This document shows positions 34,740 through 44,330 of a stretch of DNA of 64,000 nt, one piece after another. Where the stretch lies: assembly GCA_965215855.1 (NCBI GenBank), contig CBDCER010000003.1, positions 2,170,001 to 2,234,000 on the forward strand. The letters are read 5' to 3'. This stretch comes from J027 sp965215855. GTDB taxonomy: Bacteria; Chloroflexota; Anaerolineae; Aggregatilineales; J027. The position numbers and the translations under genes were made by a program. Within the stretch, counting starts at the first letter, position 1, and each line of letters opens with the position of its first letter. The notes under the pieces were generated by a model, which did no database searches, was not told the origin of the DNA, and saw only the letters and a program-made list of their open reading frames with translations.

Positions 34740-35968
34740 TGACTCTTAGGCGTGTTCTCTTTTTGATGTCTGATACGGGAGGAGGACATCGTGCGGCGGC
34801 CATGGCGATTCAGGCTGCTATGGAAATGAATTATCCTGAGCAGTATTGTTTTCAAATGGTGGATGTGTTCCGCAACCACACGCCATTTCCATTCAAGACG
34901 ATGCCAGAGTTTTATCCCATTTGGGTTAATCGTAGTAGTTTGAGTTGGAAGCTGGGCTATAAGGTCATTGATGGACGGTATCGTTCGCGCTGGATTCTGG
35001 ATGCGTTTTATTTGTTGTGGCGACCTGGTCTGCGACGGGTTTTTACGGAATATCCAGCGGACGTGGTGGTGTGCGTACATTCTCTATTTAACCGGGCGGC
35101 TTTACGAGCTGTCAAACATGCTGGAAACAGGCCACCGCCTTTTGTGACTGTCATCACTGATTTAGTCACGACGCCGGCTTCTGGGTATCAACACGATGCT
35201 GATTTGTGCCTGGTTCCAACTCCGCAGGCATATGAGCGGGGCTTGAAAATGGGGATGCGGCCTGATCAGATGAAGCTGACCGGACTGCCGGTGCATCCGA
35301 ATTTCGTACAGGGCTTGAGCGATAAGCAGGAAGCTCGTGCTATGTTGGGGTGGGATTCTGAAAAATTGGCGGTGTTGGTGGTCAGTGGTGGCGATGCGAT
35401 GGGGCCAGTGCTTGAGATTGTACGTGGCATTAATGAACAAGGCCTGGATATTCAACTGGCGATTATTGCTGGGCGTAACGAAAGCCTGCAACACAAGCTA
35501 AACCAAATGCATTGGAAGCAACCGACACACATCTATCCTTTTGTGGATTATATGGCGCGTTTGATGACGGCTGCTGACATCCTCATTACAAAAGCTGGCC
35601 CGGCGACTATCTCAGAAGCGTGTGTGGCGGGATTGCCGATGATTCTGAGTGGTAAAGTGCCAGGGCAGGAGGATGGCAATGTGACAATGGTCGTTGAGAA
35701 TGGGGCAGGGGTCTATGCTGGTAATCCGCGCCAAGTTGCTGAGGATTTGGTGAAGTGGGTCGGTGGTCCGCGTCGCCAGCTCGCTGCTTATTCACAAGCT
35801 GCTTATGATTTGGCGCGTCCAGATGCAGCCTGGGCCATTGCTGACGAAATTCATCAGATTACGGAAAACCCGCCGCTGCATGTTACACCACCTACTCGTG
35901 CCAGTTGGTCATTGTTGTTCCCTGGGGTGCGCCCGAGTACTTCCAATCCCCCGAAGAAACTTCTTTGA
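34739..35968 (+). CDS. MGDG-synthase-like glycosyltransferase (GT28)
   Basis: Starting at ATG 34739 gives 409 residues. The N-terminus VLFLMSDTGGGHRAAAMAIQ is the MGDG_synth signature (GGGHR). The C-terminal GT28 domain has MTAADILITKAGPATISEACVAGLPMIL, the sugar-nucleotide-binding part. The family transfers a sugar to diacylglycerol, so a role in membrane glycolipid synthesis is likely. The four-base overlap with DUF951 implies coupled translation. Confidence 0.9.
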   Translation: MTLRRVLFLMSDTGGGHRAAAMAIQAAMEMNYPEQYCFQMVDVFRNHTPFPFKTMPEFYPIWVNRSSLSWKLGYKVIDGRYRSRWILDAFYLLWRPGLRRVFTEYPADVVVCVHSLFNRAALRAVKHAGNRPPPFVTVITDLVTTPASGYQHDADLCLVPTPQAYERGLKMGMRPDQMKLTGLPVHPNFVQGLSDKQEARAMLGWDSEKLAVLVVSGGDAMGPVLEIVRGINEQGLDIQLAIIAGRNESLQHKLNQMHWKQPTHIYPFVDYMARLMTAADILITKAGPATISEACVAGLPMILSGKVPGQEDGNVTMVVENGAGVYAGNPRQVAEDLVKWVGGPRRQLAAYSQAAYDLARPDAAWAIADEIHQITENPPLHVTPPTRASWSLLFPGVRPSTSNPPKKLL

Positions 35969-36019
35969 ACTCGTTTTATCAATTTAATACATTTCAAGTT
36001 CAATAAAATCAATATATTA

Positions 36020-36048
36020 TTGACAATTTGGATATTCAATATTAGAAT
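36020..36048 (+). promoter_or_regulatory. Strong sigma-70-type promoter
   Basis: TTGACA (36020-36025), 17-base spacer, TAGAAT (36043-36048), in a very AT-rich 120-base gap. It precedes the DUF2089 gene, which has an AAGGAGG Shine-Dalgarno sequence. Confidence 0.75.
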
Positions 36049-36088
36049 TTTAACAAAGAAATAGAAATCTCCTATAAAGGAGGCAGGA

Positions 36089-36478
36089 ATGTACCACCCG
36101 ATTCTTACCCACTGCCCCGTTTGCCATGGGACGTTGACTGTGACGCAGTTACGCTGTGAGCATTGTGCTATCAGCATTGATGGGCATTTTGAGGTTAGTG
36201 GTTTGTCATCGTTAAGTCCGGAACAACTGGAATTTGTTGAAATCTTTTTGCGTTGTGAAGGCAAAATCAATCGTGTTGAAAAAGAACTGGGGATTTCATA
36301 TCCCACGGTACGGAGCCGCCTGCACGATATTATCACGTCGATGGGATATGAACCGGTGACGGATATTGAAGCTGAGGAAGCACAACGCGAAGCCAACCGG
36401 ATGCAAGTATTGGAAGAACTCTCAACGGGCAAACTCAGCCCGGATGAAGCTATCGACATTTTACGTAAGCGAGGATAA
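36089..36478 (+). CDS. DUF2089 family protein
   Basis: 129 residues. The N-terminal zinc ribbon is CPVCHGTLTVTQLRCEHC. The middle helix-turn-helix-like part (LEFVEIFLRCEGKINRVEKE then LGISYPTVRSRL) fits DUF2089, a putative transcriptional regulator. The C-terminal helical module (VLEELSTGKLSPDEAIDIL) is shared with three other proteins in this operon. It is the first gene behind a strong promoter and four bases before the next, so it may control the operon. Confidence 0.9.
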   Translation: MYHPILTHCPVCHGTLTVTQLRCEHCAISIDGHFEVSGLSSLSPEQLEFVEIFLRCEGKINRVEKELGISYPTVRSRLHDIITSMGYEPVTDIEAEEAQREANRMQVLEELSTGKLSPDEAIDILRKRG

Positions 36479-36482
36479 GGCG

Positions 36483-37691
36483 ATGACGAAGATAGAACGA
36501 TCTGATGTGCGGGTAGGGTTGATCGTGGAGAACATTGGCGGTGATTTGCGCGTGCGTGGTCATAGCAGCGATGATCTCCGCATTGAGGGCGAGGAGCCGG
36601 AAGTGTTCCAGGATGATGGTGATTCTCCCATCCATGTTCTGTGTATTGGGGATTGCGATATCAAGATGCCTGAAACGGTGACACTGACCATCAAAACCAT
36701 TGGTGGTGATGCTAAGGTCACGAATCTGGAACGTGGCATCAGCATCGAGTCGGTGGCTGGTGATCTGATTGTTCGCAATATTGCGGACGATGTCAGTATT
36801 GGCAGTATTGGTGGCGATTTGATTGCCAAGCATGTTGAGGGAAACCTGGCAGTCGCAGCAGTGGGCAGCGATATGGCAGCGTTCAAGATCAACGGTGATC
36901 TGGCGGTGGACGTGGTGGGCAATGATCTCAAGATTCGAGGGTTGGATTGTGCCTGTAACTGTGTTGATGTAGGCAGTGACCTACATGTGGAAATTGATTT
37001 TCAGCCGGAACATACCTATCAACTCAGTGCTGGTGGTGATATTGTCTGTGTCGTGACGGCAGATACCGATGCGACGTTCAGCGTGCCAGTGGGGATAGAG
37101 GTGGCCGTTATTGGCGATAAGCTGGCGGTGACTATCGAGGAAGATGAAGAATTCCAGACGATTACTCTGGGGGATGGCTCGGCGCAGGTGACGATATTAT
37201 CTGCCGACAGTTTATCGTTGGAAACTGATAGCGAGCGTCGGTTGGAATTCAAAATTGACCTGGACGCGGAAATCGGTAATATTGGCAAAACGATCAGCGA
37301 TAGCTTGAGTGGATTGGATAACCTGAGTGAACTGGGTGAAATGATTGATGCTCAAACGCAGGAAGCTATCGCCGCTGCGGCTGAAATTGGCAAGCAGTTT
37401 ACAGGGAAGAAAAAGAAGAAGATCAAGAAACACGCCGAACGCGCCCAGCGCCATGCAGAACGGGCCAAACGTCAAGCCGAACGCGCCCAGCGCCAAGTGG
37501 AACGCCAGGCCGAGCGGGCACAACGTCACGCGGAACGAATGCGCCGCTTCCATCGGCGGAGTGAACCCGAAGCAGATGTATGGGAACCCGTGACCAATGA
37601 GGAACGCATGACGATTTTGCAAATGGTCCAGGATGGCAAGATTTCAGTCGAGGAGGCCGAGACACTACTTCGGGCTTTGGAAAACAACTAG
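36483..37691 (+). CDS. DUF4097-like beta-helical protein with SHOCT-like C-terminus
   Basis: The ATG at 36483 gives 402 residues. Residues 1-260 are repeating beta strands (GGDLRVRGHSSDDLRIEG; GDLIVRNIADDVSIGSIGGD) like the DUF4097/adhesin-type sheets of YvlB and LiaX proteins. Residues about 309-360 form a highly basic helix with a near-periodic ERAQRHAERAKRQAERAQ pattern. The C-terminus (MTILQMVQDGKISVEEAETL) is the shared helical module. No signal peptide. In Firmicutes, related architectures respond to cell-envelope stress; a similar role is inferred. Confidence 0.78.
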   Translation: MTKIERSDVRVGLIVENIGGDLRVRGHSSDDLRIEGEEPEVFQDDGDSPIHVLCIGDCDIKMPETVTLTIKTIGGDAKVTNLERGISIESVAGDLIVRNIADDVSIGSIGGDLIAKHVEGNLAVAAVGSDMAAFKINGDLAVDVVGNDLKIRGLDCACNCVDVGSDLHVEIDFQPEHTYQLSAGGDIVCVVTADTDATFSVPVGIEVAVIGDKLAVTIEEDEEFQTITLGDGSAQVTILSADSLSLETDSERRLEFKIDLDAEIGNIGKTISDSLSGLDNLSELGEMIDAQTQEAIAAAAEIGKQFTGKKKKKIKKHAERAQRHAERAKRQAERAQRQVERQAERAQRHAERMRRFHRRSEPEADVWEPVTNEERMTILQMVQDGKISVEEAETLLRALENN

Positions 37692-37694
37692 CGC

Positions 37695-38714
37695 ATGTCG
37701 GCATCTGCACTATCTTCACATGAACAATCATCTGTGGCCCCCATTGACGGACCGCGCCCCGTGCGGCCCCGTCAGGATTTGGGGGCTATTGCCGATTTGA
37801 TTGAGTTAGCGTTTGGCGCAACGATGGATGCTGGGGGGCAGTCGGCGGTGAGCGAAATGCGGGCGTTGAGCCGGACAGGACCGCTGTTGTGGTTGCTGGC
37901 ACATCTGGATAAGGGTGTGCGTTCGATGAATCGGGGTTTTGTGTGGATTGATCCTGATTCAAGCAAACTGGTCGGCAATGTGTCGATTTATGATGCGGAG
38001 TACGACAACCTATGGGTAATTGCCAATGTCGCCACGCATCCTGATTTCCGTCGTCGGGGCATTGCCTATGAATTGATGCTGATGGCATTTGATCTGGCGG
38101 TTCAACGTGGCAAAGCGGGGTTGATCCTCCAGGTGGAAGCAGATAATCACGGGGCGCAGCACTTGTATGAACGATTGGGATTTCGGGTTCTGCGTGGATT
38201 TATCCGCTGGCAATGGAGACCTTATCTCGATCCACCTGTGCCGTTACGGGATATGCCGTCGATTACATTAAGGCGTGGGCGTGATTGGAAAGCGGATTTG
38301 GCACTAGCTGAAACTGTGCGACCTGATCGCTGGGGAGGGCTAGGTTGGTTGCAGCCCACAAAGCCTGCCAGCTTCCGTAAATCGCTAAGGGGGCATTTGT
38401 TCGGGATGTTTAATCCGCGCCAGCGCCAGCGATGGATAGTGCGGGGAGATGATGGTGAATTGTTGGCGTCGTTACCCATTGAGAGTATGTTTGGGGCCAG
38501 CAACAGTCGAGGCATGATGATGGTTATACCGGAAATGCAGGGGGTTTTGGAACAACCATTGTTGAATTTCGCGTTGCGGCATGTGGCTGACCAACGGCGT
38601 GGCCTAGTCATCGAACATCCGGACGATGATGAGGCGGCGATAGCGGTTTTCAGAATGTATCAGTTCGAGGCCAAACGCCACCTGATCCACATGCAATGGA
38701 CGCCGGGAGCATAA
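37695..38714 (+). CDS. GNAT-family N-acetyltransferase
   Basis: 339 residues, three bases after the previous gene. Residues 75-180 hold the acetyl-CoA-binding core: LWVIANVATHPDFRRRGIAYEL (R-x-x-G-x-A/G) and NHGAQHLYERLGFRV. The C-terminal half looks like a second, degenerate GNAT-like fold (GLVIEHPDDDEAAIAVFRMY). Substrate unknown. Confidence 0.85.
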   Translation: MSASALSSHEQSSVAPIDGPRPVRPRQDLGAIADLIELAFGATMDAGGQSAVSEMRALSRTGPLLWLLAHLDKGVRSMNRGFVWIDPDSSKLVGNVSIYDAEYDNLWVIANVATHPDFRRRGIAYELMLMAFDLAVQRGKAGLILQVEADNHGAQHLYERLGFRVLRGFIRWQWRPYLDPPVPLRDMPSITLRRGRDWKADLALAETVRPDRWGGLGWLQPTKPASFRKSLRGHLFGMFNPRQRQRWIVRGDDGELLASLPIESMFGASNSRGMMMVIPEMQGVLEQPLLNFALRHVADQRRGLVIEHPDDDEAAIAVFRMYQFEAKRHLIHMQWTPGA

Positions 38715-38719
38715 ACGCT

Positions 38720-41542
38720 ATGTTGCGACCTGTGATGCCATCTACACCCGATATTGGATCACGCCGCCTCTTGCTGTGGGGGAGTGCGTTGGTGGTGCTG
38801 TTGGTGGGTGTGACACTGCGATTGGTGCAGATTGGCAGTTATCCGCCGGGCTTTCATTATGATGAAGCGGTGAATTTCATCGTCTCGCGGGAAATTGCTG
38901 TCTATGGGGCACGACCATTTCCGGTGTTTGCGGCGTTCAATGGACGCGAAGTTTTCTATTTCTACGTTAATGCGCTGGCGATGCTCGGTATCGGCCAACA
39001 TATATTCACGATGCACGTTGTCAGCATCATGATGAATCTCATCACGTTGGCGGCGACGATTGGCCTGGGGCGAGCGATGTTTGGGCGGCAGCGGGGTTTG
39101 GTGTTGGGATTGCTGGCAGCGGGATTCATGGCAGTCTCGTTTCCACAGATTTTCATGGCACGTCAGGCGTTTCGGGCGGTCAGCCAGCCGATGTTGCAGG
39201 CGTTGTGCCTATGGGCATTGTTTGTGGGGCTGCAAAAATGTCGCCGGGGATGGCTTTGGTTGGTGGTAAGCGGTGTGTTGGGCGCGGCGGTGCTATATAC
39301 GTATATGGCAGCGCGGTTGTTTCCGGGTTGGGTGGGATTGGTGTTGCTGGTGGTGTGGCTGTTGGATAAAGATTGGCGGCGGTTACGGTTGCAGCAAGGT
39401 GTCGTAGTGATGGGCATGCTGGTGATGGTTGCATTGCCGATTATCCATTACTACACGGCCAATCCTGATGTGTTTGCGGACCGACTTGACCAGTTAAGTG
39501 CTGGCGATGACACGCTGTCTTATGCTGAGAGTGTCTGGCTGCATGTGAAGATGTTTTTCATTGAGGGTGACCCCTATGTCCGCTACAACGATCCAGCGGC
39601 CCCGTATTTTGACCCGATCAGTGGGTTGTTGCTGTTGGTGGGGTTGGCAAGCGTTTTGTGGGGCATCCCGCGGTCTACCAATGCTGTGGAGCGCGGGGCT
39701 TATGCACTGATTGCCTGTGCGCCACTGATGGTTGTGCCCAGTGTGTTGGCGGTGGGTGGATTGCCGCCCAGCCACATGCGATCAATTGGCATGGTTCCGT
39801 TGATTTTCTTTTTGCCAGCACTTGGAGTCGAAATCGTCTGGAGGGCAATCCAGAGGCAGCGATCAGGCCGATATTATCCAATTGCCTATCCGATTTTGGG
39901 GGCCTGGGGCATTTTGCTGATTGCGGCGGTGCTGGTCTGGGGGCGTTATCGAGATTGGGCATCGAATCCTGAATTATATTATTTGACAGATAGCGACATG
40001 GTTGCGGCGGGGGCATGGCTGGAAGATCATAGCACTGATGAGACACTGATGTATGTCACATCGCAGCATTATGACCATCCCTCGCTGCTTATACACGATT
40101 TACCGGGGGATAATATTACGTTTTTGGTGGGAAATCGTGTGTTCTTGCCACCGCCGGACCATGATGCGTATTTGATAGACACAGCTAATAGGCAGATGAA
40201 TTATGCGTGGCGGGCTACTGTAGAAGCAGAATTTGGCAGCGGCGAACAACACAGTGAGGGTTTTACGGTTTATCACTGGCAAAATAGCACGCCGACACCG
40301 CAAATGATTGATGAGACGATTGGTGGGTGGTTGAGTTTGCGCGAGGCGGTGTTGCCAGATGGGGTGTCTGGGAGAAGTATTGTCTTTACAACGGCTTGGA
40401 AAATTATCCACGCGCCGCCCTATGAGGATTTTACGCCGATTTTCCAACTAGAAACGCCATACGGGGATGTGTTAGGACGCGATGAGCCGTTTACGCAACA
40501 CAGCACACGCTGGCGACCCGGCGAGGTATTGATCCAACAAACTGAGTTTTGGATTCCGGATGGGACACCGCCAGGGGAATATCCAGTACGAGTGACGTGG
40601 GTTGGGCGGACTGCCGATCAATATGCCGGGCGCATAGACTCGCAGGGGAATTTTGCCGGTATATGGCTGGATTTGGGAATGGTGACGGTGCAGCGGCCTG
40701 ATAGTTTCTTGCCGCCGATTGATACGAGTCAGTATCCGCCATCCAGTAAAGTCATTGATATGGCTCCTGGTGTGCGATTGCGGGATTGGTGGAGTCCGCC
40801 AGCCAGTGTGCGGCCCGGCGAGCGACTAGATTTTGACTTGCTTTGGCAGGCAATAGACGGGCAGCGGTCACAGATGGACATTATTGTGCTGGCGAGACCA
40901 CCTGATGGGGAAGATATGGTGCTGTGGGAAGGTGCGCCAGTGATGGACAGTTATCCATTTACAGAATGGATTGTGGGGGAACCAGTAATGGATCGGCATC
41001 GCTGGCGACTGCCAACGGATTTTCCTGCCGGAGATTATCAACTGGTGGTGGCGCTGGGCGATAGTCAGGTGGTTGTGGGGGATTTCACGGTGCTAGAGGT
41101 TAACCGGCAGTTTGATGCGCCTGATCCGGCCACTACGCTCAATTTGAATTTGGGTGATATGGTGGGGCTGGTTGGCTATGATTTGTCAGCTGAAACCCTT
41201 TCGTCTGGAGACTCTTTCCATTTGATATTGTACTGGCAGTCTATAACTATGACGGATTTGCCGTTGACCGTTTTTGTACATTTGGTGGGGCCAGATGGCA
41301 TCACCTACGATCAGCGCGATATGCAGCCGCGCCAGAATAGCTATCCTGTGTCGTTGTGGGTTCCAGATGAATATGTGGACGATAGCTATACGCTGACGTT
41401 GCCCGACGATGCGCCGCCTGGCGTGTATACGCTGCGGGTGGGAATGTATTTGCAGGCGTCGGGGTTGCGGTTGGCTATCAGCACACCCAATGATGACTCG
41501 TCGGGCGATTATTGGGAATTAGGGCCGATTACGGTGGAATGA
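38720..41542 (+). CDS. Multi-pass glycosyltransferase (GT39/ArnT-like)
   Basis: Starting at ATG 38720 gives 940 residues. The N-terminal 430 residues carry about ten TM helices; the first loop PPGFHYDEAVNFIVSREI contains the Asp-Glu characteristic of polyprenyl-phosphate-sugar transferases of the PMT/ArnT superfamily. The C-terminal 450 residues are extracellular and beta-rich (PGEYPVRVTWVGRTADQY; PGVYTLRVGMYLQ). It may glycosylate surface proteins or lipids. It starts five bases after the GNAT gene, in the same operon. Confidence 0.85.
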   Translation: MLRPVMPSTPDIGSRRLLLWGSALVVLLVGVTLRLVQIGSYPPGFHYDEAVNFIVSREIAVYGARPFPVFAAFNGREVFYFYVNALAMLGIGQHIFTMHVVSIMMNLITLAATIGLGRAMFGRQRGLVLGLLAAGFMAVSFPQIFMARQAFRAVSQPMLQALCLWALFVGLQKCRRGWLWLVVSGVLGAAVLYTYMAARLFPGWVGLVLLVVWLLDKDWRRLRLQQGVVVMGMLVMVALPIIHYYTANPDVFADRLDQLSAGDDTLSYAESVWLHVKMFFIEGDPYVRYNDPAAPYFDPISGLLLLVGLASVLWGIPRSTNAVERGAYALIACAPLMVVPSVLAVGGLPPSHMRSIGMVPLIFFLPALGVEIVWRAIQRQRSGRYYPIAYPILGAWGILLIAAVLVWGRYRDWASNPELYYLTDSDMVAAGAWLEDHSTDETLMYVTSQHYDHPSLLIHDLPGDNITFLVGNRVFLPPPDHDAYLIDTANRQMNYAWRATVEAEFGSGEQHSEGFTVYHWQNSTPTPQMIDETIGGWLSLREAVLPDGVSGRSIVFTTAWKIIHAPPYEDFTPIFQLETPYGDVLGRDEPFTQHSTRWRPGEVLIQQTEFWIPDGTPPGEYPVRVTWVGRTADQYAGRIDSQGNFAGIWLDLGMVTVQRPDSFLPPIDTSQYPPSSKVIDMAPGVRLRDWWSPPASVRPGERLDFDLLWQAIDGQRSQMDIIVLARPPDGEDMVLWEGAPVMDSYPFTEWIVGEPVMDRHRWRLPTDFPAGDYQLVVALGDSQVVVGDFTVLEVNRQFDAPDPATTLNLNLGDMVGLVGYDLSAETLSSGDSFHLILYWQSITMTDLPLTVFVHLVGPDGITYDQRDMQPRQNSYPVSLWVPDEYVDDSYTLTLPDDAPPGVYTLRVGMYLQASGLRLAISTPNDDSSGDYWELGPITVE

Positions 41543-41555
41543 TAAGGAGAACATC

Positions 41556-42128
41556 ATGTCAGAAACAGAACGTTTGCAAATTCTGGATATGCTGAATGCG
41601 GGCGAAATCTCGGCGGAGGAAGCCGAAGCTTTAATCGAGGCGCTCGATTATGAAGAAGTGGAGGACTTTGAGTCACAAGCAGACCCGATTGACCCGCCAC
41701 TGCCTGATACTAAGACACTATGGTTGTTGCCGTTTGGCGCGGGATTAAGCATCATGGGCATTTTTGGGTATATGATGACGGCCATGGGGTTTTTCCTGGC
41801 TTATTTGTGCCTGTCGCCATTGGTGCTGGTGGGTTTTGGGCTGACTCTAGTGGGTATTTGGAGCCGGGAATCGCATTGGATTCATGTTCGGGTTCGGGAG
41901 CGAACGGGAACGCGTATCAACATATCGTTGCCGTATCCAGTAGAGTTTACGGGTTGGCTGGTTTCGGTATTGGAGCCGATGATTAAGGCGCAGGCCGGCG
42001 ATGTGGACCTACAAAACCTGGATATTGGGGCGATGGTGCGCGAAATGGGTGATGAGCTGTCGCCGGAAAACCCACTGGTGGTGGCGGTGGATGATGATGA
42101 CGACAATGTACTGGTTTATATCACGTAG
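41556..42128 (+). CDS. Membrane protein with N-terminal SHOCT-like module
   Basis: 190 residues. The N-terminus (RLQILDMLNAGEISAEEAEAL) is the module shared with the DUF2089 and DUF4097-like proteins. It is followed by an acidic linker, two TM helices (FGAGLSIMGIFGYMMTAMGF; LCLSPLVLVGFGLTLVGI) and a cytosolic-type domain. The last 80 residues resemble the C-terminal domain of the next gene. A GGAGA Shine-Dalgarno sequence precedes the start. Confidence 0.7.
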   Translation: MSETERLQILDMLNAGEISAEEAEALIEALDYEEVEDFESQADPIDPPLPDTKTLWLLPFGAGLSIMGIFGYMMTAMGFFLAYLCLSPLVLVGFGLTLVGIWSRESHWIHVRVRERTGTRINISLPYPVEFTGWLVSVLEPMIKAQAGDVDLQNLDIGAMVREMGDELSPENPLVVAVDDDDDNVLVYIT

Positions 42129-42155
42129 CGGGTAGCTGGAAGACGGAGGTAAATG

Positions 42156-42530
42156 ATGGTTAGCTCACAAGAAAGAATGCGTATCCTGTCGATGTTGCAG
42201 GAAGGCAAAATTACGGCAGACGAAGCCAGCAAACTGTTAACCGCGCTGGGCCAATCAACCACTAAAGCCAAACCGCGGAGCAGTGGACGTGCCCCACATC
42301 AATTGCGGGTGCGGATTACGGATGCTAATAGCGGGCGCAACAAAGTCAATGTGACGATCCCGATGGGGCTGGTCAACATCGGCCTCAAGATGGGCGCACG
42401 CTTTATCCCATCCGATGCCGATATTGACATTGCAGAACTGAAAGACGCGGTTGAAGCTGGCGAAACTGGCAAAATCGTCGAATTTGAAGACACCGAAGGT
42501 GGTGAGCGTGTCGAAGTGTGGCTGGAATGA
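42156..42530 (+). CDS. Small soluble protein with N-terminal SHOCT-like module
   Basis: 124 residues from the second of two adjacent ATGs, chosen because GGAGG lies six bases upstream of it (three from the first). The N-terminus (RMRILSMLQEGKITADEASK) is the shared module. The rest (LRVRITDANSGRNKVNVTIP; VEFEDTEGGERVEVWLE) is a small beta domain like that of the preceding gene without its membrane segments. It is the last gene of the operon. Confidence 0.72.
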   Translation: MVSSQERMRILSMLQEGKITADEASKLLTALGQSTTKAKPRSSGRAPHQLRVRITDANSGRNKVNVTIPMGLVNIGLKMGARFIPSDADIDIAELKDAVEAGETGKIVEFEDTEGGERVEVWLE

Positions 42531-43202
42531 TTAACTGATGAGTTCTGGTGTCAGGTGTTCCAGGCGATTGTGATAGTGAAGCCGCCATGCGGGACGATTG
42601 TGAACAGGCTTATATTCCAGGTGCGTGATGCCAGTATTACGTGTTATGACAGACACCACGCTCCAGGGGCCTTTCTCGAACACATACTCATAGAAAGCTT
42701 CGATCACGCCGCCATGACAGACGACAAAAAAACTCTGGTCGGCGATGGCGTTGGGGTCTGTGGGGCCGTGGTTGTCGAAACGGCGCAGCAGACTTTCGAT
42801 GAAAACGCCGACACGAGTGCGAAATTGCATCCAGTTTTCGCCATCTTTGGTCAGGGCGTCGTAGGGTTGTTGTGTGCCCCACAGACCATCTTGATAGCGG
42901 TGCTTGAGTGCATCAGAAAATGGCGTGCCGTCGGGCGCATTTGTGCCTACCTCACGGATTAATGGCTCACTCTGAATGGTCAGCCCAACGTGTTTGTTGA
43001 TTAATTCTGCCGTCTCCTGAGTACGTTTCAATGTACTGGCATAGAGATGGCTGGCCCGAATGTTTTTTGCTAGCCATTTACCCGCAGCGTCCGCTTGTGT
43101 GCGTCCCAGGTCTGTCAGGGGTTGGTCCCAGCTTTCATTGCGCCAATCCCAGTCTGGTAAATTGACGTAACTTTGTCCATGACGTACCAAATATAGGTGC
43201 AT
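42531..43202 (-). CDS. Histidine phosphatase (phosphoglycerate-mutase-like)
   Basis: 223 residues with LVRHGQSYVN (catalytic His in RHG), ASTLKRTQETAELI and VVCHGGVIEAF (second His). This superfamily removes phosphate from small molecules or proteins. The insertions around NLPDWDWRNESWDQ do not identify the substrate. It is convergent with the SHOCT-module operon, abutting its end. Confidence 0.9.
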   Translation of the reverse strand: MHLYLVRHGQSYVNLPDWDWRNESWDQPLTDLGRTQADAAGKWLAKNIRASHLYASTLKRTQETAELINKHVGLTIQSEPLIREVGTNAPDGTPFSDALKHRYQDGLWGTQQPYDALTKDGENWMQFRTRVGVFIESLLRRFDNHGPTDPNAIADQSFFVVCHGGVIEAFYEYVFEKGPWSVVSVITRNTGITHLEYKPVHNRPAWRLHYHNRLEHLTPELIS

Positions 43203-43301
43203 TGCAAAACTTCCTTTTTGTATTGCGAGAAATAAAAGGAACAGGTTAGCAGCATTGCACCACTAACCCCTCGGTTCCATATATCAATGTATTCAACCAA
43301 C

Positions 43302-44330
43302 TCAGTGTGGCTTGATGTTCTCAATCGGGTTGGCGAGAATGTTGACCAACAGGTTGATGCAGGCTTCAACATCAGTGATGTCTACCGTCTCGCTGACGGT
43401 ATGAGCATAGCGGCATGGGATACTGATGCAGCCACTGGGCACGCCAGCGCGGGCTAGCTGAATACCGGCGGCATCCGTTGAGCCACCTGTTAGGATTTCA
43501 AGTTGATAGGGAATATTGTGTTTTTCAGCGGTGTCGATCATCAAGTCTTTGACGGCGGGCGGCACGAGCATTCCACTGTCTTTGACTTTGATGGCAGCAC
43601 CCGCGCCCAATTTGACCTCCATCTTGAAGCCTTTGGGTGTGTCACCTGTTGGGCAGATGTCGAGGGCAATGCCGAAATCGGGGTCGACACCATAGGCAGC
43701 TGGACGCGCCCCACGCAGACCAACTTCTTCCTGAACAGTGAACACAAAATAGACTTCGTGAGCGCACCCCACGTCTTTTAAGGCCTGCATCGCGCCAATG
43801 GCGACCACACAGCCGATGCGGTCATCCATACTCTTGGCGATCAGGCGGTTGCCGCGTTCTTCCATTTGTCGCCAGAAACCGGCGGCGTCACCAACTTTTA
43901 TATCGTCATTTTGGTTCTTGCCATCGTTGGTCTCATTGCTGACATCAATATAGAAACCGTCCAGGCCGGGCAATTCTTTGGGCCGTGTCCAGGGGTTTTC
44001 TACACCGACGACACCGACAACGCCATTCTCGAATAGAACACGGTTGCCGGTGAGCGTGCCTGGAAATAAACCGCCGAGGTTGGTAAAGCGCAGATAGCCT
44101 TCGCGGTCAATGTGCGAGACCATCACGCCGATTTCGTCCATATGAGCGGCGATCATGATTCGCAGATTATCGTCTGTTTTCTCACCAACCCGACAAATCA
44201 AATTGCCCATATTATCGACGTGCATCTCATCGCAGAGGTCTTCGACCTCATCTTCAATCAATGCTCGGACATGATGTTCAAATCCCGATGGCCCCCAGGC
44301 TTCGACCAGTTTCTTAATTAAGTCTTTCAC
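43302..44330 (-). CDS. M42 family aminopeptidase (1)
   Basis: 342 residues. M42 metalloaminopeptidases form dodecameric tetrahedral particles that trim peptides in the cytosol. Metal ligands and catalytic residues are visible: IMIAAHMDEIGVMV (His, Asp), SMDDRIGCV (Asp), TVQEEVGLRGARP (Glu-Glu), ALDICPTG (Asp) and CRYAHTVSE (His). It is third in an operon of three M42 genes, abutting the second. Confidence 0.93.
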   Translation of the reverse strand: MKDLIKKLVEAWGPSGFEHHVRALIEDEVEDLCDEMHVDNMGNLICRVGEKTDDNLRIMIAAHMDEIGVMVSHIDREGYLRFTNLGGLFPGTLTGNRVLFENGVVGVVGVENPWTRPKELPGLDGFYIDVSNETNDGKNQNDDIKVGDAAGFWRQMEERGNRLIAKSMDDRIGCVVAIGAMQALKDVGCAHEVYFVFTVQEEVGLRGARPAAYGVDPDFGIALDICPTGDTPKGFKMEVKLGAGAAIKVKDSGMLVPPAVKDLMIDTAEKHNIPYQLEILTGGSTDAAGIQLARAGVPSGCISIPCRYAHTVSETVDITDVEACINLLVNILANPIENIKPH

